Source of the DNA: Palleronia caenipelagi
Lineage (GTDB): Bacteria; Pseudomonadota; Alphaproteobacteria; Rhodobacterales; Rhodobacteraceae
Length of the DNA: 64,000 nt
Assembly: GCF_007004065.1 (NCBI RefSeq)
Contig: NZ_VFSV01000003.1
Coordinates: 121,894-185,893, forward strand
Direction of reading: 5' to 3'
Shown here: one piece after another, positions 1-8,617 of the stretch
Layout of the letters: each line of letters begins with the position of its first letter
How positions within the stretch are numbered: the first letter of the stretch is position 1
Made by a program: the position numbers and the translations under genes
Notes under the pieces: model-generated
What the model saw: the letters and a program-made list of their open reading frames with translations, nothing else
What the model was told of the DNA's origin: nothing
The model's database searches: none

Positions 1-1
1 G

Positions 2-649
2 ACGCAGGCCGCAGCCATCCGTGCGGAACTGGGCGAAGGCTCGATGATTCTGTCAGTGGGACGCACGGATTACACCAAGGGAGGCACCGACCAGCTCCTG
101 TCGTTTGAACGGGTGCTGGAGGAGCGCCCTGATCTGCATAGCAAAGTGCGGCTCCTTCACGTCTCGGTCAGCGCAAATCGCAACATGACCGTCTATGAGG
201 GCATTCAAAACGAGATCGAAGCAACGACCGGACGGATCAACGGACGGTTCGGCAGCTTTGACTGGACGCCGGTCACGTTGATGAGCAGAGCGATCCCATT
301 TGATGAACTGGTGGCCTATTACCGCGCCGCAGATGTCGCCTGGATCACACCTCTGGCCGACGGGATGAATCTGGTAGCCAAGGAGTTCGTGGCCTGTCGC
401 GCAGACAATCGTGGCGCCCTGGTCTTATCGGAATTCGCCGGGGCGGCGGTTGAGATGGGTTCCGCGGTGCTCGCCAATCCGTTCAGCCACAAGAGCATGG
501 ATCGCGCTATCCTTCAGGCACTGGAAATGCCGAAAGCTGAACAGGAAGCGCGGATGCAGTCCATGCGCGCGACGATCCGCAAGTATGACATTGCCCATTG
601 GGCCGAGGATCAGATGGCTGGATTTGCCGGAGGGACAGACGCGCTCTGA
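2..649 (+). CDS. GT20 glycosyltransferase, probably glucosylglycerol-phosphate synthase (3' part)
   Basis: The 5' end is cut off by the window; the reading frame is open from base 2 and ends at TGA 647-649. The visible 215 residues are the C-terminal half of a family 20 glycosyltransferase (trehalose-6-phosphate synthase fold), with VGRTDYTKG, the INGRF/DWTP segment, [15 protein letters not shown] and [10 protein letters not shown], which line the NDP-sugar site. The wording of these motifs ([20 protein letters not shown]) is closer to what I recall of glucosylglycerol-phosphate synthases than of OtsA, so a role in making the compatible solute glucosylglycerol is favoured. Trehalose-phosphate synthase cannot be excluded without the N-terminus. 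It is followed convergently by the gfcB-like gene. Confidence 0.8.
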   Translation, partial: TQAAAIRAELGEGSMILSVGRTDYTKGGTDQLLSFERVLEERPDLHSKVRLLHVSVSANRNMTVYEGIQNEIEATTGRINGRFGSFDWTPVTLMSRAIPFDELVAYYRAADVAWITPLADGMNLVAKEFVACRADNRGALVLSEFAGAAVEMGSAVLANPFSHKSMDRAILQALEMPKAEQEARMQSMRATIRKYDIAHWAEDQMAGFAGGTDAL

Positions 650-673
650 CCCTCCGCATGGTGAACAGACTTC

Positions 674-1336
674 TCAGCGCAGGCCCGAATGCACATCCTT
701 TATCAGCAGCGATCCGAGGACCGGGCCTGCCCATTGCCGGGACTGACGGATGATCCCTTGCCGGTCGATCCAGTAGATATTCTCGATATCTGTACGCTCG
801 GGAGACCTGCAGATCTCCCTCACCCGGCGCGTGTCGAACTGGCGCCCTGCGATAGTGATGACTTCGGAGCCGACACTGCGCTGCAGGCACTCGAACCGCT
901 CTGGCTCGACCTGTGCATTACCGCGCAACCGATAGTGGGTCCGCACGACCTTACCGCCCACATCGAGTGAACTGATGGTGGATCCGTCCAGATCGAACCC
1001 ATAGCCCGCCGTGCCGATGAGATATCCGCGCCGCGTCACAACCTGTACGCCGTCATCTGACTGCCACGTGATTGTGTCCCTGTTGACCGCCGCGATGGTA
1101 AAGCCCGCCTCGTTCCCAGTCTCAAGGTTTTCAACGATCAGGATGTTCACCGGCGCGTTGCGGATCGCAGCGGGCGATGCCGTCACTCGGGACTTCTCAG
1201 GCTCCGACAGCGCACTGGCCGCGAGTTGGACAGCATCCTTCGCGTAGTAATAAATACCTGTCTGCTGGTCTGGGTTGTTGCCGCAGGCGGTGACCGCAAG
1301 AAGCGCGAGCGCTGCGAAAGACTGTTTTAGCGCCAT
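674..1336 (-). CDS. GfcB/YjbF-family outer-membrane lipoprotein
   Basis: A 220-residue protein starting with a lipoprotein signal: a short charged start, a hydrophobic stretch, then a lipobox ending in LAVTAC-G. The body (QSDDGVQVVT, GYLIGTAGYGFDLDG, ERFECLQ, YWIDRQGIIRQSRQW) fits the YjbF/GfcB family, whose members are encoded with group 4 capsule or yjb exopolysaccharide genes. The ATG at 1336 lies inside the last codons of the upstream yjbH-like gene (10-base overlap), so the two are translationally coupled. A start 12 bases further upstream is possible but would put extra residues before the signal peptide. Precise biochemical role unknown. Confidence 0.85.
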   Translation of the reverse strand: MALKQSFAALALLAVTACGNNPDQQTGIYYYAKDAVQLAASALSEPEKSRVTASPAAIRNAPVNILIVENLETGNEAGFTIAAVNRDTITWQSDDGVQVVTRRGYLIGTAGYGFDLDGSTISSLDVGGKVVRTHYRLRGNAQVEPERFECLQRSVGSEVITIAGRQFDTRRVREICRSPERTDIENIYWIDRQGIIRQSRQWAGPVLGSLLIKDVHSGLR

Positions 1337-3474
1337 ACCGACCCCCACTGCTCGACGATTTCCGTTTCCTGACGCCCGCGGACGCGGTTGTAGAGGCGGC
1401 CGCTCACACGAAGTATCGCGCCCCCGTCACGCTCCAGCGACCGCAGGTCCCCATTAAAGCTCGACCGGCTCGGCTTACCCGAGAACCAGGTCACCGGGAT
1501 TTTCACCGAAATGCCTTTATCAAAGGAGCCTTCGCCGAAATCCTCGTCGCTCACATCCGTTTTGGTCGCGTAGGCACCGATTTCCCAGCCATTGGCAAAG
1601 GTCCGTTGCAAGGCCACCGTAGCCCCCCAGTCCTCTGCCAGATAGCGCCCGGCCAGAACCTGAAGGTCAAAGCCCATGGGCAACTCGTAGTAGGCCGCCA
1701 GATGACCGGTCACGACATCATAGTCCCGGAAGCCAAACCCACGGTCGTAATCCCGCTTTTTGGCGTAGCTCAGCTCGACGCCGAGACCGAGCTTGCTGCC
1801 GACGGGCTTCCACAGGGCTTCGGCGGACACACCACCGAACATCCGTTCGAGGTAGCCGGCAGTCACCCGACCGTACACATTTTCGGTGATGTTGAAGTAG
1901 TATGCACCCTGAAGGTTCTCGATGCCAAAGTTCGACTCGTCTGCATAGCGACTGGCGTCAGTCCGTACCGCCGGCAGGTTTGAGCGATAGTCTACGTTGG
2001 TCGAGGTGTCTCCAAGGAGCCGCTGGGCAACCGTTCCGCTAAAGACCAGGCCATCAACAGGTTCATATTCCGCCCCCAGCTCGACCCCGAATTCGAGGCG
2101 CACGGGTTCGGTCGGGTCAAAGAACACACGCCGCAAGTAAGGGCTCAGAGACCAGCTGAATTTCGGGAAACTGAACGCGTTTACCACAGTTCCGACAGGG
2201 GCCGGTCCGGCCTCGGTGATCTGTGTCCGGGCCAGCAGTTGCTCTGCCGCATCGGGTGAATTGACCAGCCGCTCCAGATCGCTGCGACGCAGGATTGTCT
2301 GGGAGGAGCGCAGACCTTCGCGCTCCATCACGACGCGGAAGGTCTCGATGGAGCTCGGCAACACCCGCGTCATGGCCCGCGAAACGCGTCCGATCGCCTG
2401 AGCAGGAGCAGGATAACGTGAGTTGCGCACAGTGACTTCGATGTCGGATCCCGACACCACCCGCATTGCGACGACTTCGACCCCGTCATCTTCCAGCTGT
2501 CTGTTCAGCTGGTTCATCAGGCCCTGTTCCACTTCGGGAATGGCCCGCCAGCCGGTTGACCACTGTTGCGGCGCCGACGCGCGCGAAGGGCGCTGCGCCA
2601 CAACACCGGGGCCGGGGCCGGTCTGCCCAACGACGGGCGGCCGCGACGGATTACCGTTAAAGCTCAGCCGCACGCCAACTTCGGAACCAAAGAGAGAGTA
2701 AGCTCCCAGCTCAACAGCATTGTTGAAGCGGTACGAAATCCCGTAATTCATCGGGGTGTCGCGATCGAACATGCGGTTTCTGCTGTCGCTCTCGAAACCG
2801 GTCTCCAGCCCGTAAGTATCGGACGAGTATTCGGCGAAAACACTCAGCTTGTCATTGGGGCGCCAGATGATCGAGCCAAACGGAGCCACCGGCCCCCGGA
2901 ACAATCCATCCAGCTCCAGCTTGCCGCCCAGCCCGTAATCCCGGTCCGGACGATCACCGAAAGGCGTGCCGATATCGTCATAGCGCCCCAGCCGACCCCA
3001 GCCGAGACCCGCAGACACCGTGACCGTATCACCCCAGAACCGCTTGGTTGCGACCACGTATTCAGAGCTCTGGATACCGGTCCCGATGAAGTCCTGCACG
3101 CCGATCTTGACCGCCGGGAGGTATTTCTGCTCATCAAGCAGCTGCACGGTGATATCGAAGCTGCGATCCCAGAAATCGAACTCGTTATTTCCGCCTTCGG
3201 GGTCCATGGGCAGGAAGCCACTGTAGCGAAACGCCGCTTGCACGCGGGGCAGAACCTGAAAACTCAGAGTGGTCCGAGCAAGATCCGCAAAGCGCGAAAA
3301 TGTGACGCCGACCTCGGCATCTGGCTGCGAGAGCGCGGTCGGGGTATCGATTGCGCCCGTCATCCCGTAGAAGTTCAGGTTCGGAAAGCGCAACGTCTCC
3401 GCACTCGCCGGCACTGCCACGAGGGCGGTCAATCCCATCAAGGCGGTAAAGACTGGTCTGGCCGATCTGCGCAT
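1327..3474 (-). CDS. YjbH-family exopolysaccharide biosynthesis protein
   Basis: A 715-residue exported protein. I place the start at ATG 3474 because it begins a clear signal peptide (MRRSARP, hydrophobic core, cleavage near VPASA-ET); the open frame runs 95 codons further upstream but that part has no protein character. The mature part begins LRFPNLNFYGMTGAIDTPTA, the usual opening of YjbH (DUF940) proteins, and alternates short amphipathic strands ending in aromatic residues, as expected of an outer-membrane beta-barrel that exports or anchors polysaccharide. A low-complexity Pro-rich linker sits near residues 290-320. It precedes and overlaps the GfcB/YjbF lipoprotein gene. The yjbE and yjbG partners are not in the window. 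Confidence 0.85.
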   Translation of the reverse strand: MRRSARPVFTALMGLTALVAVPASAETLRFPNLNFYGMTGAIDTPTALSQPDAEVGVTFSRFADLARTTLSFQVLPRVQAAFRYSGFLPMDPEGGNNEFDFWDRSFDITVQLLDEQKYLPAVKIGVQDFIGTGIQSSEYVVATKRFWGDTVTVSAGLGWGRLGRYDDIGTPFGDRPDRDYGLGGKLELDGLFRGPVAPFGSIIWRPNDKLSVFAEYSSDTYGLETGFESDSRNRMFDRDTPMNYGISYRFNNAVELGAYSLFGSEVGVRLSFNGNPSRPPVVGQTGPGPGVVAQRPSRASAPQQWSTGWRAIPEVEQGLMNQLNRQLEDDGVEVVAMRVVSGSDIEVTVRNSRYPAPAQAIGRVSRAMTRVLPSSIETFRVVMEREGLRSSQTILRRSDLERLVNSPDAAEQLLARTQITEAGPAPVGTVVNAFSFPKFSWSLSPYLRRVFFDPTEPVRLEFGVELGAEYEPVDGLVFSGTVAQRLLGDTSTNVDYRSNLPAVRTDASRYADESNFGIENLQGAYYFNITENVYGRVTAGYLERMFGGVSAEALWKPVGSKLGLGVELSYAKKRDYDRGFGFRDYDVVTGHLAAYYELPMGFDLQVLAGRYLAEDWGATVALQRTFANGWEIGAYATKTDVSDEDFGEGSFDKGISVKIPVTWFSGKPSRSSFNGDLRSLERDGGAILRVSGRLYNRVRGRQETEIVEQWGSVWR

Positions 3475-3664
3475 GGTCGGGGATCCTGACGATTGTTCTC
3501 TCCCTTCTCGACTATCCGGGTCTAGGCGTCTGGTAAACCGTCCCGCACCTGAAATCGCCGGACGCGCGGCCCGAATGCCACGCGGCGGAGCAGACCGACC
3601 ACATTCAGCCGTGTTGCGGTGTTCTGCCGCGCAGCAGTCTCTTGCATAGGGTCGCAAAGAACAT

Positions 3665-4912
3665 ATGATGAACTCCATGGCCCGACTCACCCTCACAGAC
3701 AAGCTTGCGATCCTCTCCGACGCTGCGAAATACGATACCTCCTGCGCATCGTCCGGCACCTCTCGGCGCCACTCGCGAAAAGGCGACGGGCTGGGCTCGA
3801 CCGAAGGCTCGGGGATCTGCCACGCCTACACGCCGGACGGGCGTTGCATCAGCTTGCTGAAGATCCTGCTGACCAATTTCTGTATCTATGACTGTGCCTA
3901 TTGCGTGAATCGCGTGTCGTCAAACGTCAAGCGCGCCCGATTTTCCATAGACGAAGTCGTGACTCTTACGCTGGAATTCTACCGGCGCAACTATATAGAG
4001 GGGTTGTTTTTGTCCTCCGGCATCATCCGCTCGCCCGACGACACCATGAGCGAGATGGTCGAGATCGCGCGGCGGCTGCGGCAGGACCATCGGTTTCGCG
4101 GCTACATCCATCTGAAGACGATCCCCGATGCCGATCCCTTGCTGATCGAACAGGCCGGGCTCTACGCCGACCGCCTGTCGATCAATGTGGAACTGCCCAC
4201 CGATGCCAGCGTGAAATCCTACGCGCCGGAGAAAAATCCGGGCACGATCCGCAAGGCGATGGCTGATGTGCGCCTCCGCAAGGAGGCGGGGAAGGATCGA
4301 AGCCACACCGGCAAGCGCCCGCCGAAATTCGCGCCTGCCGGGCAATCCACCCAGATGATCGTTGGTGCAGACGGGGCCAATGATGCAACAATCCTGGGCC
4401 AGTCCACACGGCTCTATTCGTCCTATAAGTTAAAGCGCGTCTATTATTCCGCCTTTTCACCGATCCCCGACGCGACGGCCAAACTGCCCCTGATCCGCCC
4501 ACCGCTGGAACGCGAGCACAGGCTTTATCAGGCCGATTGGCTCTTGCGGTTCTACGGATTTGGCCTCGACGAGATTACCTCCGCCGCACCCGGAGGCAAT
4601 CTGGACCTGCAGATCGACCCCAAGCTCGCATGGGCCCTGCAAAACCGCCATCATTTCCCCCTCGACGTGAATGTGGCAGAGCGGGAAATGCTCCTCCGCG
4701 TGCCGGGATTTGGCACCAAGACCGTGCAGCGGATCCTGACCACGCGGCGGCACCGTACCCTGCGCTATGACGATCTCACGCGGATGGGCGCGTCGCTGAA
4801 GAAGGCCCGCGCCTTCATCACCTGCGGCGGCTGGACCCCCGGCGCGCTCACCGACAGCGCGGATCTGCGCGCGCGGTTCGCGCCACCGCCCGAGCAGCTC
4901 AGCCTGTTCTGA
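3665..4912 (+). CDS. Radical SAM protein, putative DNA modification/repair (UdgX-linked)
   Basis: A 415-residue radical SAM enzyme with the cluster motif C73-x3-C77-x2-C80 (FCIYDCAYC) and further cysteines at 27, 52 and 61. A C-terminal helix-hairpin-helix (LLRVPGFGTKTVQRIL) suggests DNA binding. This is the architecture of the family named putative DNA modification/repair radical SAM protein (TIGR03916 type), which is encoded beside UdgX-type uracil-DNA-binding proteins, as here: its TGA shares one base with the next ATG at 4912. The chemistry is not established. The start may be ATG 3665, 3668 or 3677; no strong ribosome site separates them. Promoters for this operon and the divergent yjbH gene must lie in 3475-3664. 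Confidence 0.88.
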   Translation: MMNSMARLTLTDKLAILSDAAKYDTSCASSGTSRRHSRKGDGLGSTEGSGICHAYTPDGRCISLLKILLTNFCIYDCAYCVNRVSSNVKRARFSIDEVVTLTLEFYRRNYIEGLFLSSGIIRSPDDTMSEMVEIARRLRQDHRFRGYIHLKTIPDADPLLIEQAGLYADRLSINVELPTDASVKSYAPEKNPGTIRKAMADVRLRKEAGKDRSHTGKRPPKFAPAGQSTQMIVGADGANDATILGQSTRLYSSYKLKRVYYSAFSPIPDATAKLPLIRPPLEREHRLYQADWLLRFYGFGLDEITSAAPGGNLDLQIDPKLAWALQNRHHFPLDVNVAEREMLLRVPGFGTKTVQRILTTRRHRTLRYDDLTRMGASLKKARAFITCGGWTPGALTDSADLRARFAPPPEQLSLF

Positions 4913-6312
4913 TGCACCGCGTCGAGATCCCGGAGATCGGTACCAGACAGGCGTGGCGCGATGCGGCGCGCGGGTTGCTCGTCGCGGGCATCCCCCCGGC
5001 GGAGGTCTTCTGGGATTATGCCGGGACCGGCACCGACCTTTTCGCGCACACCCCTCCCCCTGCTGCACGCGGCGAGATCGCCGTGCCGCAAAGCTTCGTC
5101 GCACTGGCGGATTCTGTGTGCTGGCACCGAGACCCGGAGCGTTTCGCGCGGCTTTATGCCCTGCTGTGGCGGCTGCGCACCGAGCGGGGTCTGATGGCCG
5201 ACCGCGCTGATCAGGATCTGGCCCGGCTGCGCAATATGGAAAAGGCCGTCAGACGCGACAGTCACAAGATGAAGGCTTTCGTCCGATTCCGCGAGATCGA
5301 CCCGATTGGCACCCGCCGCCGCTTTGCCGCATGGTTCGAGCCCGACCACCACATTGTCGAGCCGCTCTCAGGGTTCTTCATGCGTCGGTTCGGGGACATG
5401 GACTGGGTCATCATGACGCCCGACCGAACAGCGATTTTCTGCGATGGCGCGGTCCGGTTCGACGCCGGCCAGTCAAAGCCGCCCCTGCCCGAGGACGCGA
5501 CTGAAGCCCTCTGGTCCACCTATTTCCGCAACATCTTTAATCCCGCCCGTCTCAAGACCAAGGCGATGCAATCGGAGATGCCAAAAAAATACTGGAAGAA
5601 CCTGCCCGAGGCCGCCGCCATCCCCGAACTGATCGCCACCGCCGAGGCCCGCGCCCGCGAGATGCAGGCCGCCGCGCCGAGCCTCGCACCCGCACGCGCC
5701 GCGCGGATCGCTGAGCGCCTGCCGGAGCGCGCCGACCCCGACGCGCTGAATGCCTGCACCCGCTGTCCTCTGTTCTGCAACGCGACACAAGCCGTGCCGG
5801 GTGAAGGGCCGAGTGACGCGCGCGTGATGATCGTCGGCGAGCAGCCGGGTGATCAGGAGGATCTCGCGGGGCGCCCGTTTGTCGGGCCTGCGGGTCAGCT
5901 CTTCGACCAGATCGCAGGCGAAGCCGGGCTGGAGCGCAGCAGCGCCTATGTCACCAACGCGGTGAAGCACTTCAAATTCACGCCACGCGGCAAGCGACGG
6001 ATTCACCAGCGCCCCAACATATCGGAGGTGCAGGCCTGCAAATGGTGGCTCGACGCGGAGATCGCGCAGGTCCGTCCCGGGTTGATCGTCGCCATGGGCT
6101 CGACGGCGGCGCAGTCCCTCACCGGCTGCGGAGCCGGCCTGAAAGCTCGCCAGGGGCAGATCGAACAGACGCCGGAGGGAACGCCCGTGCTGATCACCTG
6201 GCACCCGTCCTACCTGCTGCGTCTGGCGGATGCGTCCGGGAGGATGGAGGCCACAAACGAAATGCGCCGCGACCTGACAATCGCGGCGCAGTACCAACAG
6301 GAAATCAGCTAG
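4912..6312 (+). CDS. DUF4130 - UdgX-type uracil-DNA binding protein fusion
   Basis: A 466-residue fusion. Residues about 1-250 match the DUF4130 domain linked to this locus type. Residues about 275-466 are a family-4-like uracil-DNA glycosylase domain with iron-sulfur cysteines (C282, C285, C289, probably C376), motif GEQPGDQED (309-317) and HPS (431-433). It carries the KRRIHQRP loop (361-368), which defines UdgX; His365 corresponds to the histidine that in UdgX forms a covalent bond to the abasic sugar after uracil release. It should bind uracil in DNA tightly or irreversibly. The gene is coupled to the radical SAM gene and ends 3 bases before the end of convergent ychF. Confidence 0.9.
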   Translation: MHRVEIPEIGTRQAWRDAARGLLVAGIPPAEVFWDYAGTGTDLFAHTPPPAARGEIAVPQSFVALADSVCWHRDPERFARLYALLWRLRTERGLMADRADQDLARLRNMEKAVRRDSHKMKAFVRFREIDPIGTRRRFAAWFEPDHHIVEPLSGFFMRRFGDMDWVIMTPDRTAIFCDGAVRFDAGQSKPPLPEDATEALWSTYFRNIFNPARLKTKAMQSEMPKKYWKNLPEAAAIPELIATAEARAREMQAAAPSLAPARAARIAERLPERADPDALNACTRCPLFCNATQAVPGEGPSDARVMIVGEQPGDQEDLAGRPFVGPAGQLFDQIAGEAGLERSSAYVTNAVKHFKFTPRGKRRIHQRPNISEVQACKWWLDAEIAQVRPGLIVAMGSTAAQSLTGCGAGLKARQGQIEQTPEGTPVLITWHPSYLLRLADASGRMEATNEMRRDLTIAAQYQQEIS

Positions 6313-6315
6313 GGA

Positions 6316-7413
6316 TCAGGCGTTAAACAGGAAGTGCATCACGTCGCCATCCTTAACCTCGTAGGTCTTGCCCTCAACGCGCATCTTGCCCGCTTCCTTG
6401 GCCCCGGCCTCGCCACCAAGCGCCACGTAGTCCTCATAGGCGGTGGTCTCTGCACGGATGAACCCACGCTCGAAATCGCCATGGATGACACCGGCAGCCT
6501 GAGGCGCCAGCATGCCGCGCTTGATCGTCCACGCGCGGGTTTCTTTCGGGCCAACCGTGAAATAGGTCTGCAGCCCAAGCAGCTCGTGGCCCGCGCGGAT
6601 CAAGCGGTCGAGCCCGGCCTCTTCGAGACCGAGCTCGGTAAGGAATTCCTTGGCCTCATCCTCATCGAGCTGCGCGATCTCTTCTTCGATCTGGGCGGAG
6701 ATCACCACGACCCCGGCGCCCTCGGCTGCCGCCATCTCGCGCACACGCTCGGACTGGGCATTGCCGGTGGCGGCATCGCCCTCGCCCACATTGCACACAT
6801 AAAGGATCTTCTTGGCGGTCAGCAGTTGCAGCATCCGCCAGGCCTTCATGTCTTCGTCGGCCACCTCGACCGTGCGGGCGGGGCGACCGTCCTCCAGCAC
6901 CTCCTGCGCTGCCTTCAGGAGCCGCTCCTGCTCCAGCGCTTCCTTGTCACCGCCGCGCACCTTGCGGACGAGATTTTGCAGTCGGCGCTCGATGGATTCG
7001 AGATCGGCGAGCATCAGCTCGGTCTCGATGGTCTGGGCATCCTCGATGGGATCCACGCGCCCGTCCACATGGGTGACGTCATCATCCTCAAAGCACCGCA
7101 GCACATGGGCAATGGCATCGCATTCGCGAATATTGGCAAGAAACTGGTTACCGAGGCCCTCGCCCTTCGATGCGCCTTTGACCAGACCGGCGATGTCCAC
7201 GAACGTCATGCGAGTAGGGATGATCTGCTTGGACTTGGCGATCGCGGCGAGTTTGTCGAGACGCGGGTCGGGAACGGCCACCTCACCCACATTGGGCTCG
7301 ATGGTGCAGAACGGGAAATTCGCGGCCTGCGCGGCGGCGGTCCGCGTCAGCGCATTGAAGAGGGTCGATTTCCCCACATTGGGAAGACCCACGATACCCA
7401 TCTTAAAGCCCAT
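6316..7413 (-). CDS. ychF: Redox-responsive ATPase/GTPase YchF (Obg family, OLA1)
   Basis: A 365-residue P-loop NTPase. The Walker A motif is GLPNVGKST at the start, G3 is DIAGLVKGA, and the base-specificity loop reads CNVGE in place of NKxD, the change that makes YchF/OLA1 proteins prefer ATP. A central coiled coil and a C-terminal TGS domain complete the family layout, and the length is standard. YchF binds ribosomes and is linked to translation and stress responses. It starts at ATG 7413 with a single-gene appearance: the divergent or upstream neighbour is a small membrane protein and the 3' end nearly touches the UdgX gene. Confidence 0.96.
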   Translation of the reverse strand: MGFKMGIVGLPNVGKSTLFNALTRTAAAQAANFPFCTIEPNVGEVAVPDPRLDKLAAIAKSKQIIPTRMTFVDIAGLVKGASKGEGLGNQFLANIRECDAIAHVLRCFEDDDVTHVDGRVDPIEDAQTIETELMLADLESIERRLQNLVRKVRGGDKEALEQERLLKAAQEVLEDGRPARTVEVADEDMKAWRMLQLLTAKKILYVCNVGEGDAATGNAQSERVREMAAAEGAGVVVISAQIEEEIAQLDEDEAKEFLTELGLEEAGLDRLIRAGHELLGLQTYFTVGPKETRAWTIKRGMLAPQAAGVIHGDFERGFIRAETTAYEDYVALGGEAGAKEAGKMRVEGKTYEVKDGDVMHFLFNA

Positions 7414-7488
7414 GACCCGACCTTTCGCGCAAAGTTTTCTCCGGCGCGGTCTAAGCGCGCGCCGGAAAGGTTACAAGAGAGAGCGGGG

Positions 7489-7683
7489 TCAGGAGCGTTC
7501 GCGCTTATCGGCGTGGTTCTGATAGATCAGGATCCAGGCCAGCACTATGAACATCGGATGGGTCAGGCCGCCCGAGAAGATAATCGCGGGCACCCAGATC
7601 AGGAACACGATGATGGATAGAAAGACCCGGCCCAGGAGCAGGATCGACAGCGGCGGCAAAAAGAGTGCGAGTACGTAGTTCAT
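7489..7683 (-). CDS. PMP3/YqaE-like small membrane protein
   Basis: A 64-residue hydrophobic protein, start ATG 7683. It has two membrane segments ([13 protein letters not shown] and [13 protein letters not shown]) joined by a short loop, then a third partly hydrophobic stretch with [11 protein letters not shown], and ends in a charged DKRERS tail. This resembles the PMP3/YqaE family of stress-associated membrane peptides, whose members have the same size and the PP-x-x-LL opening. The longer upstream open frame would extend into the trpA leader and is not expected to be coding. Its start and the trpA start are 88 bases apart on opposite strands. Confidence 0.72.
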   Translation of the reverse strand: MNYVLALFLPPLSILLLGRVFLSIIVFLIWVPAIIFSGGLTHPMFIVLAWILIYQNHADKRERS

Positions 7684-7771
7684 AACGCCGATATAGGTGC
7701 GTCTGGCCGTTGCACAATCCCCCCGGCTCAGCCAGAAGGTGACCGCTGACACGACGACAGGGGGGCCCGAC

Positions 7772-8563
7772 ATGGGACGGATCACGGAGCGCTTTGCCAA
7801 GCTGAAGGCTGAGAACCGCAAGGCGTTCGTCGCCTATATCATGGGCGGCGATCCGGATTACGCGCGGTCGCTGGAACTGATGAAGGGCCTGCCGGGGGCT
7901 GGCGTGGATATTGTCGAGCTGGGCGTGCCTTTCACCGATCCCATGGCGGATGGCGAAACAATCCAGCTCGCCGGTCAGCGGGCGCTCGAAGGCGGCCAGA
8001 CACTGGCCAAGACCCTCGATATGGTGCGCGCCTTCCGCAAGGACGACAATGAGACGCCAATCGTGCTGATGGGCTACTATAACCCGATCTATTCCCGCGG
8101 CGTGGATCGGTTTCTGGCCGAGGCCTCCGAAGCGGGCGTGGACGGGCTGATCATCGTCGATCTGCCGCCGGAGGAAGACCCCGAGCTCTGCCTGCCAGCC
8201 CGCGACGCGGGCATCGATTTCATCCGGCTGGCCACGCCCACCACCGATGAAAAGCGCCTGCCGCAGGTACTGAAGAACTCGTCAGGGTTCGTCTATTACG
8301 TCTCCATCACCGGCATCACCGGCGCCGCCGCTGCCGAAGCGTCGAATGTCGCGCCCGAAGTGGCCCGGATCCGCGACGCGGGCGGACTGCCGGTAGTCGT
8401 GGGCTTTGGTATCCGCACCCCGGAGACCGCCCGTGACATCGCCTCAGTCGCCGATGGCTGCGTGGTCGGCTCGGCCATCGTTGCGGAAAATGCGACGGGC
8501 AAACCGGTGACAGAGGTGCTGGAATTCGTCCGCGGGCTTGCCGAGGGCGCGCATCAGGCCTAG
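7772..8563 (+). CDS. trpA: Tryptophan synthase alpha chain
   Basis: A 263-residue TIM-barrel protein of standard TrpA length. It cleaves indole-3-glycerol phosphate to indole and glyceraldehyde-3-phosphate. Visible family motifs are [14 protein letters not shown] (containing the conserved catalytic-region Asp), [23 protein letters not shown] and the phosphate-binding VGFGI. The ATG at 7772 was chosen because it gives the canonical MGRITERF start; the frame is open further upstream. No trpB or trpF lies beside it, so the tryptophan genes are split in this genome. The next gene, a NADH dehydrogenase, is 54 bases downstream and unrelated in function. Confidence 0.97.
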   Translation: MGRITERFAKLKAENRKAFVAYIMGGDPDYARSLELMKGLPGAGVDIVELGVPFTDPMADGETIQLAGQRALEGGQTLAKTLDMVRAFRKDDNETPIVLMGYYNPIYSRGVDRFLAEASEAGVDGLIIVDLPPEEDPELCLPARDAGIDFIRLATPTTDEKRLPQVLKNSSGFVYYVSITGITGAAAAEASNVAPEVARIRDAGGLPVVVGFGIRTPETARDIASVADGCVVGSAIVAENATGKPVTEVLEFVRGLAEGAHQA

Positions 8564-8617
8564 CTCCTGCCCCGAACGCGAGTCGCTCTCCCACGGCTCG
8601 CCGAGAGGTAAGAGAAG

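Noticed and set aside
1..649. OtsA trehalose-6-phosphate synthase as a firm call
   Set aside because: Only the C-terminal half is visible and its motifs lean towards glucosylglycerol-phosphate synthase; the name is left open.
3475..3759. Upstream extension of the YjbH protein
   Set aside because: The frame is open but the signal peptide begins at 3474, and the extension would run into the divergent radical SAM gene.
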